A stretch of DNA of 64,000 nt from Clusia tigrina (Eukaryota > Arthropoda > Insecta > Diptera > Clusiidae): positions 1,716,001 through 1,780,000 of the forward strand of contig OV050033.1 of assembly GCA_920105625.2 (NCBI GenBank), in the 5' to 3' direction. The position numbers were made by a program, and so were the translations under genes. Positions 13,301 to 24,414 of the stretch are shown one piece after another. The notes beneath the pieces are model-generated. The model made no database searches. It saw only the letters and a program-made list of their open reading frames with translations, and was not told the DNA's origin. How positions within the stretch are numbered: position 1 is the stretch's first letter; every line of letters starts with the position of its first letter.

Positions 13301-16300
13301 GACTCATTTAGGGAAGAAGTATATATGCAGATCGAAAAGTTTTTAGAACAATACAAAAATAAGAAGCAAATTTCAATTAATTTGTGCATAAAATTTCACT
13401 TGGCAATTAATCACAGAAAAAAGCAATATGCATAAATAAAAATGAATATTATAATTGCAACAAATTGAATAAGAACTGATTGAAATGGTAATGAGTTTGT
13501 GAATATTGCTATGCGAATACTAATTGATCAATATTCTATCTAGAAAGAAAGTTCCTTCCACTGATGCCAGTTCTAAATAGAACATCAATAGATTTGCAGC
13601 AGCGATTTACAACATATCTTTTAATCTGTGCGTGATAACACAAAAATTCTATAATACTCTTCATTCATAGTGTTGGTTTATATTCTCAAAAAAGTGATTA
13701 TAACTCAGTTTAAAAAAGTTTATTAAAAATAGAGCTATTAAATTTCGCTCCTCAGGGGGTGCATTATGTGCATTGCGGCCTCCAAGGCTTAAACTTACAC
13801 ATATATTTTTACTGGCAAAATTGCCTTTAAAATCTGAAACCCCTGATATCCTTTATGCAACAACCCACGAAATGCTGGTTCTAGAAATTTTTCGTAGCAT
13901 AGCGAATATTAAAAATTTTAAACATATTTATTGAATATTAAATTTAAAATATCTTCTATTTTCTCTCTCATTCTCATTCTCTCTCTAACTCTTCACGACA
14001 TTTATTCTTTATTGTTACTTTGTTTACTATTATTTTGAAACGCTAACAACTGAATTAACCTTGTGAACTTTTTATGTTTAACTTCTCATTTGATTTGCGA
14101 CAATTAACAATTTCACATATTCGAATAAAACTTACCACAAAACCCCAACGCGATCGCCTGCCGCGATGTGTTTTTAATCGTGTGGCATTTAGGTTTGGAT
14201 GTGTGGCGGTATACTTGAGATAGCGCCTTGTTCGCGTGTCGGGCATGTCTTCCGCAAATCGACACCGTACACTTTTCCTGGCGGCACTACGGAAATTGTT
14301 AATCATAACAATGCGCGTCTGGTTGAGGTGTGGCTGGACGATTGGAAAGAATTTTACTACAGTTTCTATCCAGGTTAAAATCGCTTTCGTAAAAATTCGT
14401 AATTAAATTAAAATAAAACATGTTTACACTGTCTCTACTGCATTTGTTGCATATGAACTCGGTTACGAGTACGTTTTTATACGATTTGTTTATTTCTGTT
14501 TTCTTTTTTTTATTATTTTGCATTGCAATGTTTTGTTTTGTTTTGTTTGTTTGGTTGTTTGTTGTCTACCTCTTCTTCTACCGCCTTCCGCTCCCCCACC
14601 CACACACTCAACAAATTGTTTTTACTCTTCCCATTTGATTGAGTAATCGATCAAAGATTTCCGTTGTACTTTTGAATTGGTGATTGAAAATTTAATTGAT
14701 GATTTTGGGTAATCTGGTATTGGAAATTGCATGCTTTAACATAATTTTGCTGTGCTGTAAGATTAATATTGCCTTTTTGTTCTGTATATAGTTCGCATCC
14801 ATTTATTCCATAAGAAACCTTTTTTGTAAATAAATAGATGTCTACTCTAAGCATACAATTCAGTCGCATATCCTTGCGTGCCTTGTATTGGCGCATTTTT
14901 ATAAGATTCCTCTGGCTTTAAGCATTCCGTGCCTCAATAGCATTTCAAATTATTAACATTTTTTACCAGTCAGCAAATAAAGCTGCGATGGAAAGTGGCA
15001 GGCACCCTCACGGTCATTAAAGGAAAGGTGTGAGATAAGATCGGTGCTGCCAACAAATGCTTTCACTACTGGTATCTTCTGCCGCAGATAATTTCGGATG
15101 CTTCTGAGGTGCACGCTTCTGTGCAATTATTATTATTTAAGTTAGTTATTAATGATGTACTAATATATTAATGCACTTAATTAATTATTGTATCATACTC
15201 TTGTATTTACCACATGAGCACAAAACGAACGAATTTGATTTTCGCATTTAACATGTTTATTCCGCTGTCAATTTAAACAGAAACAAAATAGTTGCGAGGA
15301 CTTTTCAAAAAACAAACAAACAATTCCATTCCGTACACCAAAGAATTATATAAACTGAATAACTAATGCAATTTAATGGGATTTAGTTCCAGTTTCAATC
15401 AACTTCGTAAATATTTGAATTTATTTTTACGACTTCGTTTCACCCCGCTCGATTCTTGGCAGCAACAACACACACAAACTTTTCTCCTAGATGAATTCAC
15501 CTCTGCGGGAAATTCGCCATACCTGGGCCAAAAAGATCTGGGAGTAAAAGAGAGAGCGTGTATGTATTTATTGTGACATTTACATACGTCAAGGAAGAGA
15601 GCAGCATTATGATACAATTATTATTAGTTTTATTATTTCGCGTTGCGGCATTGTATTTGTCCGTTATATCGTTTTCGAGGCGTGGTGTTGTTGTACAAGA
15701 GGTCGTACGAGACGAAAAGGAGCATAGGTGTATTTGGGCTGACAGCTGTAATATTGATGAGATGCGACGTATCGCAGTAATCCAAATTCCGTAATATATA
15801 ATAAGTTATCCATTTAGTAGATAAGAACGTTCCGTATGTTTCCTTTAAGTTCCGATAATTATAAATGATGATTTTTTATTGCAATTGCATATAAAAATAC
15901 TTTATTCGTTTATTGCCCGTTAATTATTCTCGCTGAAGGTCAACTGATTGAATACCGATTTTCTTTGAACGCTCTAATATGGAGTATTTAAACCACACAT
16001 AAATATTCATGCAGATTTAGTGTAGAAGAGACCTTCAGTGTGCCTCGTTCATATCTATTTTGATTCTGTTTATTTAAATTCAATAATCAATGCGTAAATA
16101 TTTTTCATATCACAAGAAACTTCAAATCTTTAAAATCACTCACATGCTAGGAGGTTCAAGACGAAATTACACAAAATGTGTGCAAATGGCTGGCTAAGTA
16201 TGTGGTTTTGCTGATACATATGTACTATATCGAGATGAAGAACCAGAAATAGATTTGCTGTTAATGTGAATTCTTTGTATATCTTTCTCTACATATATAT

Positions 16301-17276
16301 CTGCTGAATCATGGAACAAGGAATCATATTTGTAGCTTCCACAAAATACTTTGTCTCTGACCTCCTTGCTCATACGTTTGAAAAGCAACACTTATGCAAG
16401 TATTTCAGTACAATTTTTGTTTTGCAAACTTAAGCACGCGTGTCCTTTTTATATTTATGTTCACTCACACACACACACACACACACACACACTCCACACA
16501 CAATAAACGTATATGCAAATATATGTACATAACCACACAAATCCTCTTACATTGTAAAATCATTTTTGAACAACGCTAAACGTAACATAATTAATTGTTT
16601 CTTTTTTTATAATTAATTTCCAATAAATTAAATAGGAGCTCGGAAAGCGTCGGCAGGTGATGTGAGCGATCGTAAAGCGTTACGAGAACGTTTGAAATGT
16701 AAAAGCTTCCGCTGGTATTTGAAGAACATTTATCCGGAGAGCTTAATGCCGCTGGATTACTATTATCTGGGCGAAGTGAGCGTCATTTTTGAACACTTGT
16801 AAGAGCTGCATCGGTAGTAAACATTTTTCACCTCCCAACAGATACGCAATGCGGAGACTGAGACATGTCTGGATACGATGGGCCGCAAGTATGGTGAAAA
16901 GATCGGTGTCAGTTATTGCCACGGTCTGGGTGGTAATCAAGTGTTTGCGTACACTAAACGCCAGCAAATCATGTCCGATGATTTGTGCCTGGATGCATCG
17001 AATGCAATGGGACCCGTAAATATGGTGCGCTGTCACAACATGGGCGGCAATCAGGAGTGGGTGTACGATGCGGAGGTAAAACCAGTTAACTTTTTATTAT
17101 TTATTGTAGTTAACTTATGCATTCTGTAGGATAAAACCATACGACACACCAACACCGGCAACTGCCTGCAACGACCTTCCCGCGAAGAACCCACCACTCC
17201 TTTGTTGCGCCCCTGCGACTACTCAAAGGGCCAGCAGTGGCTGATGGAGTCCAAGTTCAAGTGGCAAGCTCATTAG
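7364..17276 (+). CDS. pgant5: Polypeptide N-acetylgalactosaminyltransferase (GALNT1 / pgant5 type)
   Basis: Golgi type II enzyme that starts mucin-type O-glycosylation by moving GalNAc from UDP-GalNAc to Ser/Thr. Coding exons: 7364-7543, 9169-9506, 9579-9745, 9813-9934, 10702-10898, 10984-11161, then 11395-11575 or 14193-14373, 16636-16775, 16842-17075, 17130-17276. All junctions are GT..AG and phases agree, giving 627 aa. The start at 7364 is chosen over in-frame 7334 because it gives the usual short basic tail before the membrane anchor (about residues 23-40). The GT-A metal motif DAH is at 277-279, WGGEN at 384-388 and the metal-binding His of GHVF at 412. The C-terminal ricin-type lectin domain starts near 500 with CLD, CLD and CLQ repeats and QxW-like motifs. 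The protein resembles human GALNT1 throughout, so pgant5 is the best fly match. I recall pgant5 near RpL37A in Drosophila, which agrees but was not checked. Confidence 0.93.
8787..8865 (+). repeat. tRNA-like sequence, possible SINE head, in pgant5 intron 1
   Basis: The stretch has a box A-like GTGGTCAAGTGATTAGAAGG and, about 35 bases on, a box B-like GTGGGTTC followed by a complementary AACCCGCC. This is the arrangement of a tRNA or a tRNA-derived SINE. It does not fold as a clean tRNA because extra bases sit in the T-arm. It is best read as a degraded tRNA-derived SINE; chance resemblance is not excluded. Confidence 0.35.
11395..11575 (+). other. pgant5: pgant5 mutually exclusive exon 7a
   Basis: This 181-nt exon enters in phase 0 and leaves with one extra base. 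It encodes the segment from IWQCGG through [19 protein letters not shown] to [12 protein letters not shown]. The segment carries the metal-binding His of GHVF and the mobile loop that closes over UDP-GalNAc in this family. Acceptor TTTAG and donor CAG|GTTCGA are present. It is 65% identical (39/60 residues) to exon 7b at 14193-14373. As I recall the Drosophila protein, this version is the one usually reported. Confidence 0.9.
12789..12809. repeat. poly-T tract (21 T)
   Basis: Uninterrupted T run in the intron between exons 7a and 7b. It could be the A-tail of a minus-strand retroposon, but no retroposon body was recognised beside it. Confidence 0.9.
12998..13020. repeat. CA microsatellite
   Basis: CA dinucleotide run with one TA interruption, inside the intron between the two exon 7 versions. 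Confidence 0.9.
14193..14373 (+). other. pgant5: pgant5 mutually exclusive exon 7b
   Basis: This second version of exon 7 is also 181 nt, with the same entry and exit phases (0 and 1). It encodes the segment from VWMCGG through [19 protein letters not shown] to [12 protein letters not shown]. The acceptor is CATTTAG and the donor CAG|GTTAAA. Frame arithmetic makes the two versions exclusive: including both gives a stop within nine codons of 7b, and skipping both shifts the frame. The GHVF His and YTFPGG motif are intact, so both isoforms should be catalytic. The differences fall in the loop and the acceptor-side residues. Confidence 0.88.
16466..16492. repeat. CA microsatellite
   Basis: Uninterrupted CA dinucleotide run of about 13 units in the pgant5 intron before exon 8. 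Confidence 0.95.
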
Positions 17277-17595
17277 TTGTTGTTCTTCCATAATTTTATT
17301 GTATATTTATATGTTCTGATATTTAGTTGAAAAGAAATTTTTTTTTAATTCGTCTGTTTTTTTATATTTATATTTCTATGTCGATTAATTAATTTTGTTA
17401 TATTTTTAGCGTATTTTTGTAATACTTATGAAAAGTTGTATTTAAGATTTTTATTTAAATACACACTAACTGTTATATATATATAAAGATATAGAACATA
17501 CATTCACTATGTAGTCTTCCCTATTTAGTACATATTTACATACACATGTGTATGTATATGCAGTGCGAGCAAAGGCATAAGTTTCATGTAAGCAA

Positions 17596-17601
17596 AATAA
17601 A
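17596..17601 (+). terminator. pgant5: candidate polyadenylation signal of pgant5
   Basis: AATAAA lies 320 bases after the pgant5 stop codon in AT-rich 3' UTR-like sequence. Other AT-rich variants lie nearby, so the actual cleavage site is unproven. Confidence 0.5.
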
Positions 17602-17609
17602 GAAATATT

Positions 17610-20261
17610 ATATTGTATGAAACTATACAATTCGCATATAAAGTAAATAAGCTGAAGTAAGTAAACTACTGAAAGTAGGGTGCTCCAATATCACATCATA
17701 TTCATAAGAAATGAATTTCTAATATAGTCCTGCAAATCTAACTAAAACTGTTAAAATATTTGTTTAGTGTGAATGAGTCTGTCTGTTTGTCTGTCGGTCT
17801 GCATGAATAAGGGTGAAATGCGTATAATAAATTTTTATAATAGTTATTCCATTTAACGACTTGATGTCACGTGGTATGCAAAAACATATAAATAAGTGCG
17901 AGTATTTATGAACAAAATAAATTCAAATATGCAAAGGGACGGTTTAGTATTTATTTTGCACCCAACCTTTCAGTGCTGCCAAATTTCAAAATGTCGCAAA
18001 ACCCGATACTGTTATAACTTTTGAAGAGTGGCAGCATTTTTGTTGTTATTTTCACAATGTAAACAACAGAAATCTGTAACTGCAGATTAGCAGGCTCAAT
18101 AGCTGAGTGGGCTCCTTTGTAGTTTGTACGTCGGGAATGTGTTTTGGTGGTTTATGTTATGGAGCACTGTTCCCTTATATCTGTGGACATCTCTTCCGCC
18201 TAAAAGTAAACCTAAACCTTTTGTAATACTATTAATTTGAGCTGCCTAAATGGTATTTTATACATACATATATTAAATATAATTACGTTAGCACGTTTAA
18301 CTAATGGCGTCTAGAATGGAAGGCAATTTAGTTCGAACGATTCGATATGTTTTTGTTAGGTTGGGGGATCCGTGCAAATCGCACCTACCTGCCCACACAA
18401 CATATTGATATTTAATAATATAGTTAGATTACTTAAATATAAGCAATTACTTATGTACATATATTAATTATGTGATGCATTTCTAAGCTTTTTCAAAATA
18501 GTTTACTTCTTGTTGTGTCATTAAAGGCTGTTCTCCACTAAAGACATTGAAAATCAAAATTTGTATACAAACTTTCGATTTAAATTTAGAATGTAAAATA
18601 CTTTACTTTTACGGTATTTTTGGATTTATTTTTATCTTTTCAAATTAAACAAAATACGAACAACTGCATGTCTTGCTCTTTCATTATGATTTTTATCTTT
18701 TATGCTAAATACAAAATAAGTCTTGTACAGAGAAAGAACTAACAAAAATTACTACTTTTGAATATTGCAAATTTTATAATAAAAATTTTAATATAGTTTT
18801 TTTTCAATTATTACACATGTAAGCAAATAAAATATGTATGAGTCCCAAAATTCTCTCAAACTGAAATTAAAACTGCTGTTAATTAGGTGTGACCAATTTT
18901 TTTTAAATTGTAAATTTATTTAGCTAGATAGATTTGTTGTAAAATTTCACATGATTTTGTAACTACTTTTGACCAAATACCATGCAAGTAATATCGCCAC
19001 CTAAGCCTTACACTACGTGCAATTGATAGACCACATTTTTTATGCATAAGTTTAGCAATCAGAAGTTGAAACTTTTCCTCCAACAAAAATAAACCCAATG
19101 AATCAATTTTACTATAATCTCAATGCAATTTGAACACACGAGAAACCAATGAGTTTTCAATTTTGCTACTTCCTGCCAAACTCATCAATCTTCAAGTGAA
19201 AATGAACCTGACGACTGAGGCGGTAAGTGTGAAGAGCATCGAATATCCAAGAGCGAAAGTGATTAGAATCGCTTCGCATTGCTAGTGCCCTGAATACTTG
19301 TGTGATTGCATCAATTGCATCCCGCTTTGTCAATTGCCTCATTAACTAGCTTCATTCCAAGGGAATAGATTGGGATGCAAGGGCTGGGCTCACTGTACTA
19401 TACTTCTTTCTGTTCAGACAAATCAATGATAAAATAATTCACGTATAGTTGAGTATCCTCGGAGAAAAATAAAAATTGGCTTTGCACCTAACAAAATATT
19501 TTATAATATGAATGAAATCCAATTCTTCGATCATTTAATAGCGTATAAAAATATATATATTTTACTTAATTTGTTAGCATTAAACGCCAAACGAGCAATT
19601 CTAAGGAAGCACTCACAAAATCATATTTAAACATGAAATAGAACGCGCATATCATAATATGTAGAAAACAGACCGATTGCCGATATCGAGCTAAAAATAT
19701 AAATTATTCTCCTAGACTAATGATAGTAAGAAATTAATTATAAGTGTAATATAAACACATGCAACTTTAAGTGGAAGAGCAATGGAAACTTGAACTTGAA
19801 AACGTATGGGAACGAAGTGGAATTGAATTCTGTTGATTTTTTACGCTCTTTGTCTGGTTTCTCCTATCTTTGAAGACCCACATTGGGTCTGAACCTTGGG
19901 CAATCTTTTTTTATTTGGCGTCTGCAAAAGTTAACCTCAAAGAGGGAATAATTTTATGAGGGAACTGTGGCAGTCAACAATTGAGTACGCACACTAATAT
20001 AAAAATAGCAATTGGGCTTTTATTTTCTTTTTATATTTGTGAAATAGAAACACCTTTTCATTTTGAATTGGTAATAATTTAGCTTTATTCGAATTAATAT
20101 AAATTTTATATTTTTATCCTCATACGATTCTTTTTCCTTAAACCATATAAAACTAGAAAGCAGAAATCGCAGTTTTGAGTCCTAATCAAAATAATATTTT
20201 ATTTGAGTTGACAAATGAGTCTTCCTTTTGTTGCCACCAAAGAGTATACATACATAGAGAT
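17610..20261. other. gene-free stretch downstream of pgant5
   Basis: No protein-coding frame was recognised. One perfect match to the pol III box A consensus (TAGCTGAGTGGG, near 18100) has no box B partner. The rest is ordinary AT-rich intergenic sequence. Confidence 0.45.
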
Positions 20262-20421
20262 TGAGTCACTCAAAATTTTGTGTAAAGAAAGTGAAGGCGA
20301 TTTCAGAAAAATCGATAAGCTAGATGCAATGCGTATTTATGTTTTCTAGTAAGCCCCTCGAACAAAATTTTTGAAACAATAACTTCGCTCCTCATGCGAG
20401 CTCTGTATATGGATACTCTTT
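20262..20421 (+). repeat. dispersed repeat, copy 2
   Basis: This copy is in opposite orientation to, and diverged from, 5243-5436. It has lost one arm of the hairpin seen in copy 1 and keeps the blocks TCACTCAAAATTTTGTG, GAAAGTGAAGGCGATTT and CCCCTCGAACAAAATTTTTG in the same order. It supports a small repeat family in this genome. Confidence 0.7.
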
Positions 20422-22361
20422 GCTACCTCTCTCGCCTAACCTAACCTCACAAATGAGTATTCAAATAAACCTTGAATTACTCAAATATTAAATTGAATTA
20501 ATCAAATCAAGGAGAAAATTTCTTTCGGAGTTCCGTACATTACATTTTTGATAAATTGGTTGAGCAATTCTTATGATGGAGGAGTACTAAAAGACTTATT
20601 CCTTAAATAAATGTTTGTAAAAATATAAAAATCCACTTTGTTCTCAAAGCGCAGCATCAAATTTGATACCTAAAATTGTTAATGAATATCATCATAGAAC
20701 CAGCATAATCAGTTTAGAATTTTAAATTCAGATTTGCTCAAAGTTATATTGTAAATATAATAGAAAATATGTATAAATTCTCACAAAATGTTTCGATTGT
20801 TACTTTCAAAATTAAAGCTATAGAAAAACAATTTCTATGTAATTATCGATTACACTCTCGCGAACTTGCGTGTGAATTGTTTTAATCCAACTGGACTGTA
20901 TAATTGTTGTAAAGATTCATTTAGTGTACTTATTCAGCAAATTAAAATTAATTGATCATGATGTTAAAACTTTTCGGCATTAAGTAGCTACTGATTACGC
21001 CAACTAAGCGTATAAGGCAAACTTGCGAGCGGTGACGGTGCAACTATTATTGCTGTAATATCGCACAATCCTGGATCGGAAGCATCGCGAACCTTTTCAG
21101 GAAAGGACGCAGTCATTCATTGCAATCAATTTTAGATACAACATTTATGAGTAGATAACGAATTCAATTTAAATTGTGTGAATGTGTAATGTAAATCTTT
21201 TATCACTACTTTTACGAGTACATACCTTGAAAACATTTGTAATGTTTTTTATGCATTAATAATTTTTATTAACCCAGTTTTTAAATGTAAATAAATACAA
21301 AATGATATATTGTACACAGACGTGTTTTATTTATCTGCGAGAAGACTTCAAACGATTATGAAGAATAAACATAATTTTGTGAATGGACCTGGTGGTATCA
21401 TTTCTCATACTTACATATCATTAATTGTATATCAAGACATCAAATGTCACAATTAATTGAACAAAATCTTTAAAATAAACAGCGAAAAGAATGCGTAAAG
21501 CTGGTAATATAGAATTTTATTGTCCAAGTGGCGATTATCCCATCGTCGAGTCAGCTTTCACCAGAGAAGAGCCAAGGCTGCGACGATTTTGCTCGTAACC
21601 ACTTAAAAGTATCATCCCTGGTTTTTTCAGACCAGCGGTGTCAAAAAAAAAGGATTTAAGTGACCATTCTGACAGTCACAAGCAAACCGAGAAAAACGAA
21701 TAGAACGCCCCATCAAAAGGGAAGTGGTGATTAGCCTTCTAAATCGAACCCCCTAATAAGTTGCATGATGGAATTAAACAACGTGAACTCTATTTTGAGG
21801 TCTAAAGTTGCTGCAACCTGTAAGATGACTAAATTAAGCGTGTTTTCGTCTCTGCATGTCGACTTCACTATATAAATTATTTCAGCAACGCCGATCCTAC
21901 GAAAAGTTCATTTTCCAGTCATTCCTTTTCTCCAAATGGAGCCGATAACATTTTATCCGAGCAAGTATGTCTTGGGATATAATTCCCATTGCAACTAGAA
22001 GTAGATTTCCATGAATGAGTGTCGTGTGGCCATATTGCACAGATCCTTCCTGCACTATAAGTGTAGTCAACGCTCAATTCAGTTATTTTTTGGACAACGC
22101 AAAGCAAGAAAGAAGATATTGTCCACAATAATCCAATCACTGATCTAACTTTATCTAACTGCATATTGCACACAAAAAATGAATCTATGATCGAGTTTTC
22201 TTCTAATATAAAATATTACTTTTATTTTTAATTTTTCCTACGCACGTAAAGCCAGTAATACGACTGCCCAACAGCAAATCCAAGAATTTGTTTGCAGTCA
22301 AACACAACAACAAATTATTATATGTAAAACTGTTTTGAAGTCTTTGTACACGGTACACTTC
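20422..22361. other. gene-free stretch before RpL37A
   Basis: No gene was recognised. The sequence next to 22362 is the RpL37A 3' flank. Minus-strand frames around 21919-22173 look like chance. Confidence 0.45.
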
Positions 22362-22964
22362 TTACTGTTCCTTGGTTTCGCGGAGACGACGCACTGCTGA
22401 ACGCACAGAAGCGGCGGCGGTGGTTGAGTACACCCAGGCACCACCGGCAACAACACGCTTGCAGCGTTTGCATGACCAGATGCCGACGCAAGCGCGCTTC
22501 ATCGAGTCCTGCAACAAATAGAATAGAACACATTATAGTTATAGTTAAATTAAAGATATAACTATAAGCAACACTTACCTTGCCGCAAAAACTGCAGGTA
22601 TATTTGCTGTGCTGGGTGATTTCCATCTTCTTCACCATCTTACGCAGGGAGGCACCATAACGGGTACCATATTTACCTACAATTCCAACCTTCTTGGTGC
22701 GTTTGGCCTAAACGGTGATGAAGAAAACACATAATATCCATTAGAACAACTCTTTGAAGTTCACATATATCCACATATAAAAAGTCCAAAACTAAATTCT
22801 TATATCAGCCGAGTTATTGACATTTTTCCTCTTTGGTCACACTTGTTATAATAAATTTTATTTTGCACTTTTCACATTATGTTTCATGTAAACAAATTGC
22901 TAATTAATATTGCTTTTCATATACGGATTATTCGAAAATCTTTTGATTTTTTAATTCGTACCAT
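22362..22964 (-). CDS. RpL37A: Large ribosomal subunit protein eL43 (RpL37A)
   Basis: Component of the 60S ribosomal subunit. The minus-strand exons are 22964-22962 (the ATG alone), 22707-22579 and 22508-22362, all with GT..AG junctions, giving 92 aa, the usual family length. The protein begins [20 protein letters not shown]. It has the zinc ribbon C39-x2-C42 ... C57-x2-C60 (CSFC ... CKRC) and ends RRLRETKEQ. The start was placed by frame: exon 2 opens directly with the Ala codon, so the ATG must end the previous exon, and ATG|GTACGA at 22964 fits. Identification is essentially certain; the first-exon position is very likely. Confidence 0.96.
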
Positions 22965-22994
22965 TTTTTTGTTGTTGAGCTATCAAAAAATCAA

Positions 22995-23002
22995 CCGGAA
23001 AG
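22995..23002 (-). promoter_or_regulatory. RpL37A: candidate TOP initiator of RpL37A
   Basis: On the minus strand a pyrimidine run CTTTCCGG lies about 30 bases upstream of the ATG. Ribosomal protein genes usually start transcription at such a terminal oligopyrimidine tract, which ties translation to growth signalling. The position is inferred, not shown. Confidence 0.4.
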
Positions 23003-23009
23003 AAACATA

Positions 23010-24414
23010 TAGTTGCATTCGCGAAAGTGGGTTGCGTTTCACTTTGCAATCTGACAATAAGATGGCGCTCCATTAATTCAATCCAATGCAACTACAAAAC
23101 GCTGGATGGCAGCACCAAACATTTTTTTAAATATCCATGGAATGACAGCATACAATTAAATTCTAGGAACATTTTTGAAGATTATACACCGATTTCTCGA
23201 TTCTTTTCATATTCTACAATCTCAGCATTCACTGAAAGGCACAATTTGAGCTTGGGACACGGATATCTGAAACTACTGTCCTAATGGTTTCTACCTCGTA
23301 TTTGGTAGACTGTTAACATTTCAAAAATAGCCTGTCATTAACGGATCCCCTAAAAAAGAAGATAAACTATTAATATTTGTTTACATTTTTTCGATATCGG
23401 ATGCTAACAATGTTAGAAGTTTACATCCAATATTATTGTCCATAAGAATTGTTCAACAAATTATTATCTGTTTAATTACAAATAAGCGACTGCAATTTAT
23501 TGTTGTTAATAGCACTTTTGTGATTATATTTCCCACTGAAACGGTAATGTATTATAGATAAATATGCGACGTATATATTGGGTTCAAAGAACTAGATTAT
23601 ACTTTTAATAAAAATAGAGTTTTAAAAGATAACTACTTATCACTCTCATATATAACCATAATAATACCATGGTTTCTTAATAAGGTAGAACCGTTTGAAA
23701 TCGAAATAAAATGTTTCAATATTTCTTTAAAACCAGCTGTTTTATTCACGAATAATTGTGACTAAGAGTGTTCGGGGCTGACGAGTATCATCAGCATCGA
23801 ACAATTAACCATTTATTCACATACATACACAATAGAAAGAGCGACAGGATGAGTTAAAAATTAATACAGAAGGCTCACAGATTATGCTCGTACGCGTAAC
23901 CATGACATAGGCTAACGAACTGTTAACTTGAGTTGTCATTAATTTTGAGCGCCCAGACACTCTGAATGAGTTCTACCTGTTTACATTTTGCGAAGTGCCA
24001 GACATTTATCAGTCTTTGCTTCGCTCCCTTTTTCTATATTTATATTTCTCGGAAATTACCGCAAAACCTTAAGTTGTGACAACCGACTACTGACATTTAC
24101 ACACACTTGTTTTTATTTTGTTCATTTTTATCGCAGGCAGCACATAACAAAACAATTAACAATTCTATTTAAATATTGAGAAAACCCATAAAGATATTTA
24201 GTTGCTATTAGTTAGTAGTCAATGGTGGTAAAGTGGAAGTGGCAGTGGCAGCGTAACTAAGGGCAGAGAGAAAAGAAAACGCTTTGAGAATATCATTCGA
24301 ACAATCGGCCAGTCACACGCTTTGGGTAATTTGAATTTTATTTTATTGTTCATATATAATTTGATTTTGAAGAAAATGAAAAAATTCTTAGTTTTGTCTC
24401 CGAAACGTCACATA
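23010..24414. other. intergenic region between RpL37A and the phosphatase gene
   Basis: The two genes point away from each other, so this 1.4-kb stretch should hold both promoters. No further coding sequence was recognised. An upstream 5' exon of the phosphatase gene could lie here. Confidence 0.4.

Noticed and set aside
17990..18045. CAGTGCTGCCA ... TGGCAGCA, resembling ends of a hAT element
   Set aside because: The right end lacks the terminal CACTG and no 8-bp target duplication could be found.
18096..18180. Perfect pol III box A match TAGCTGAGTGGG
   Set aside because: No box B at tRNA spacing and no cloverleaf; a single short match is expected by chance.
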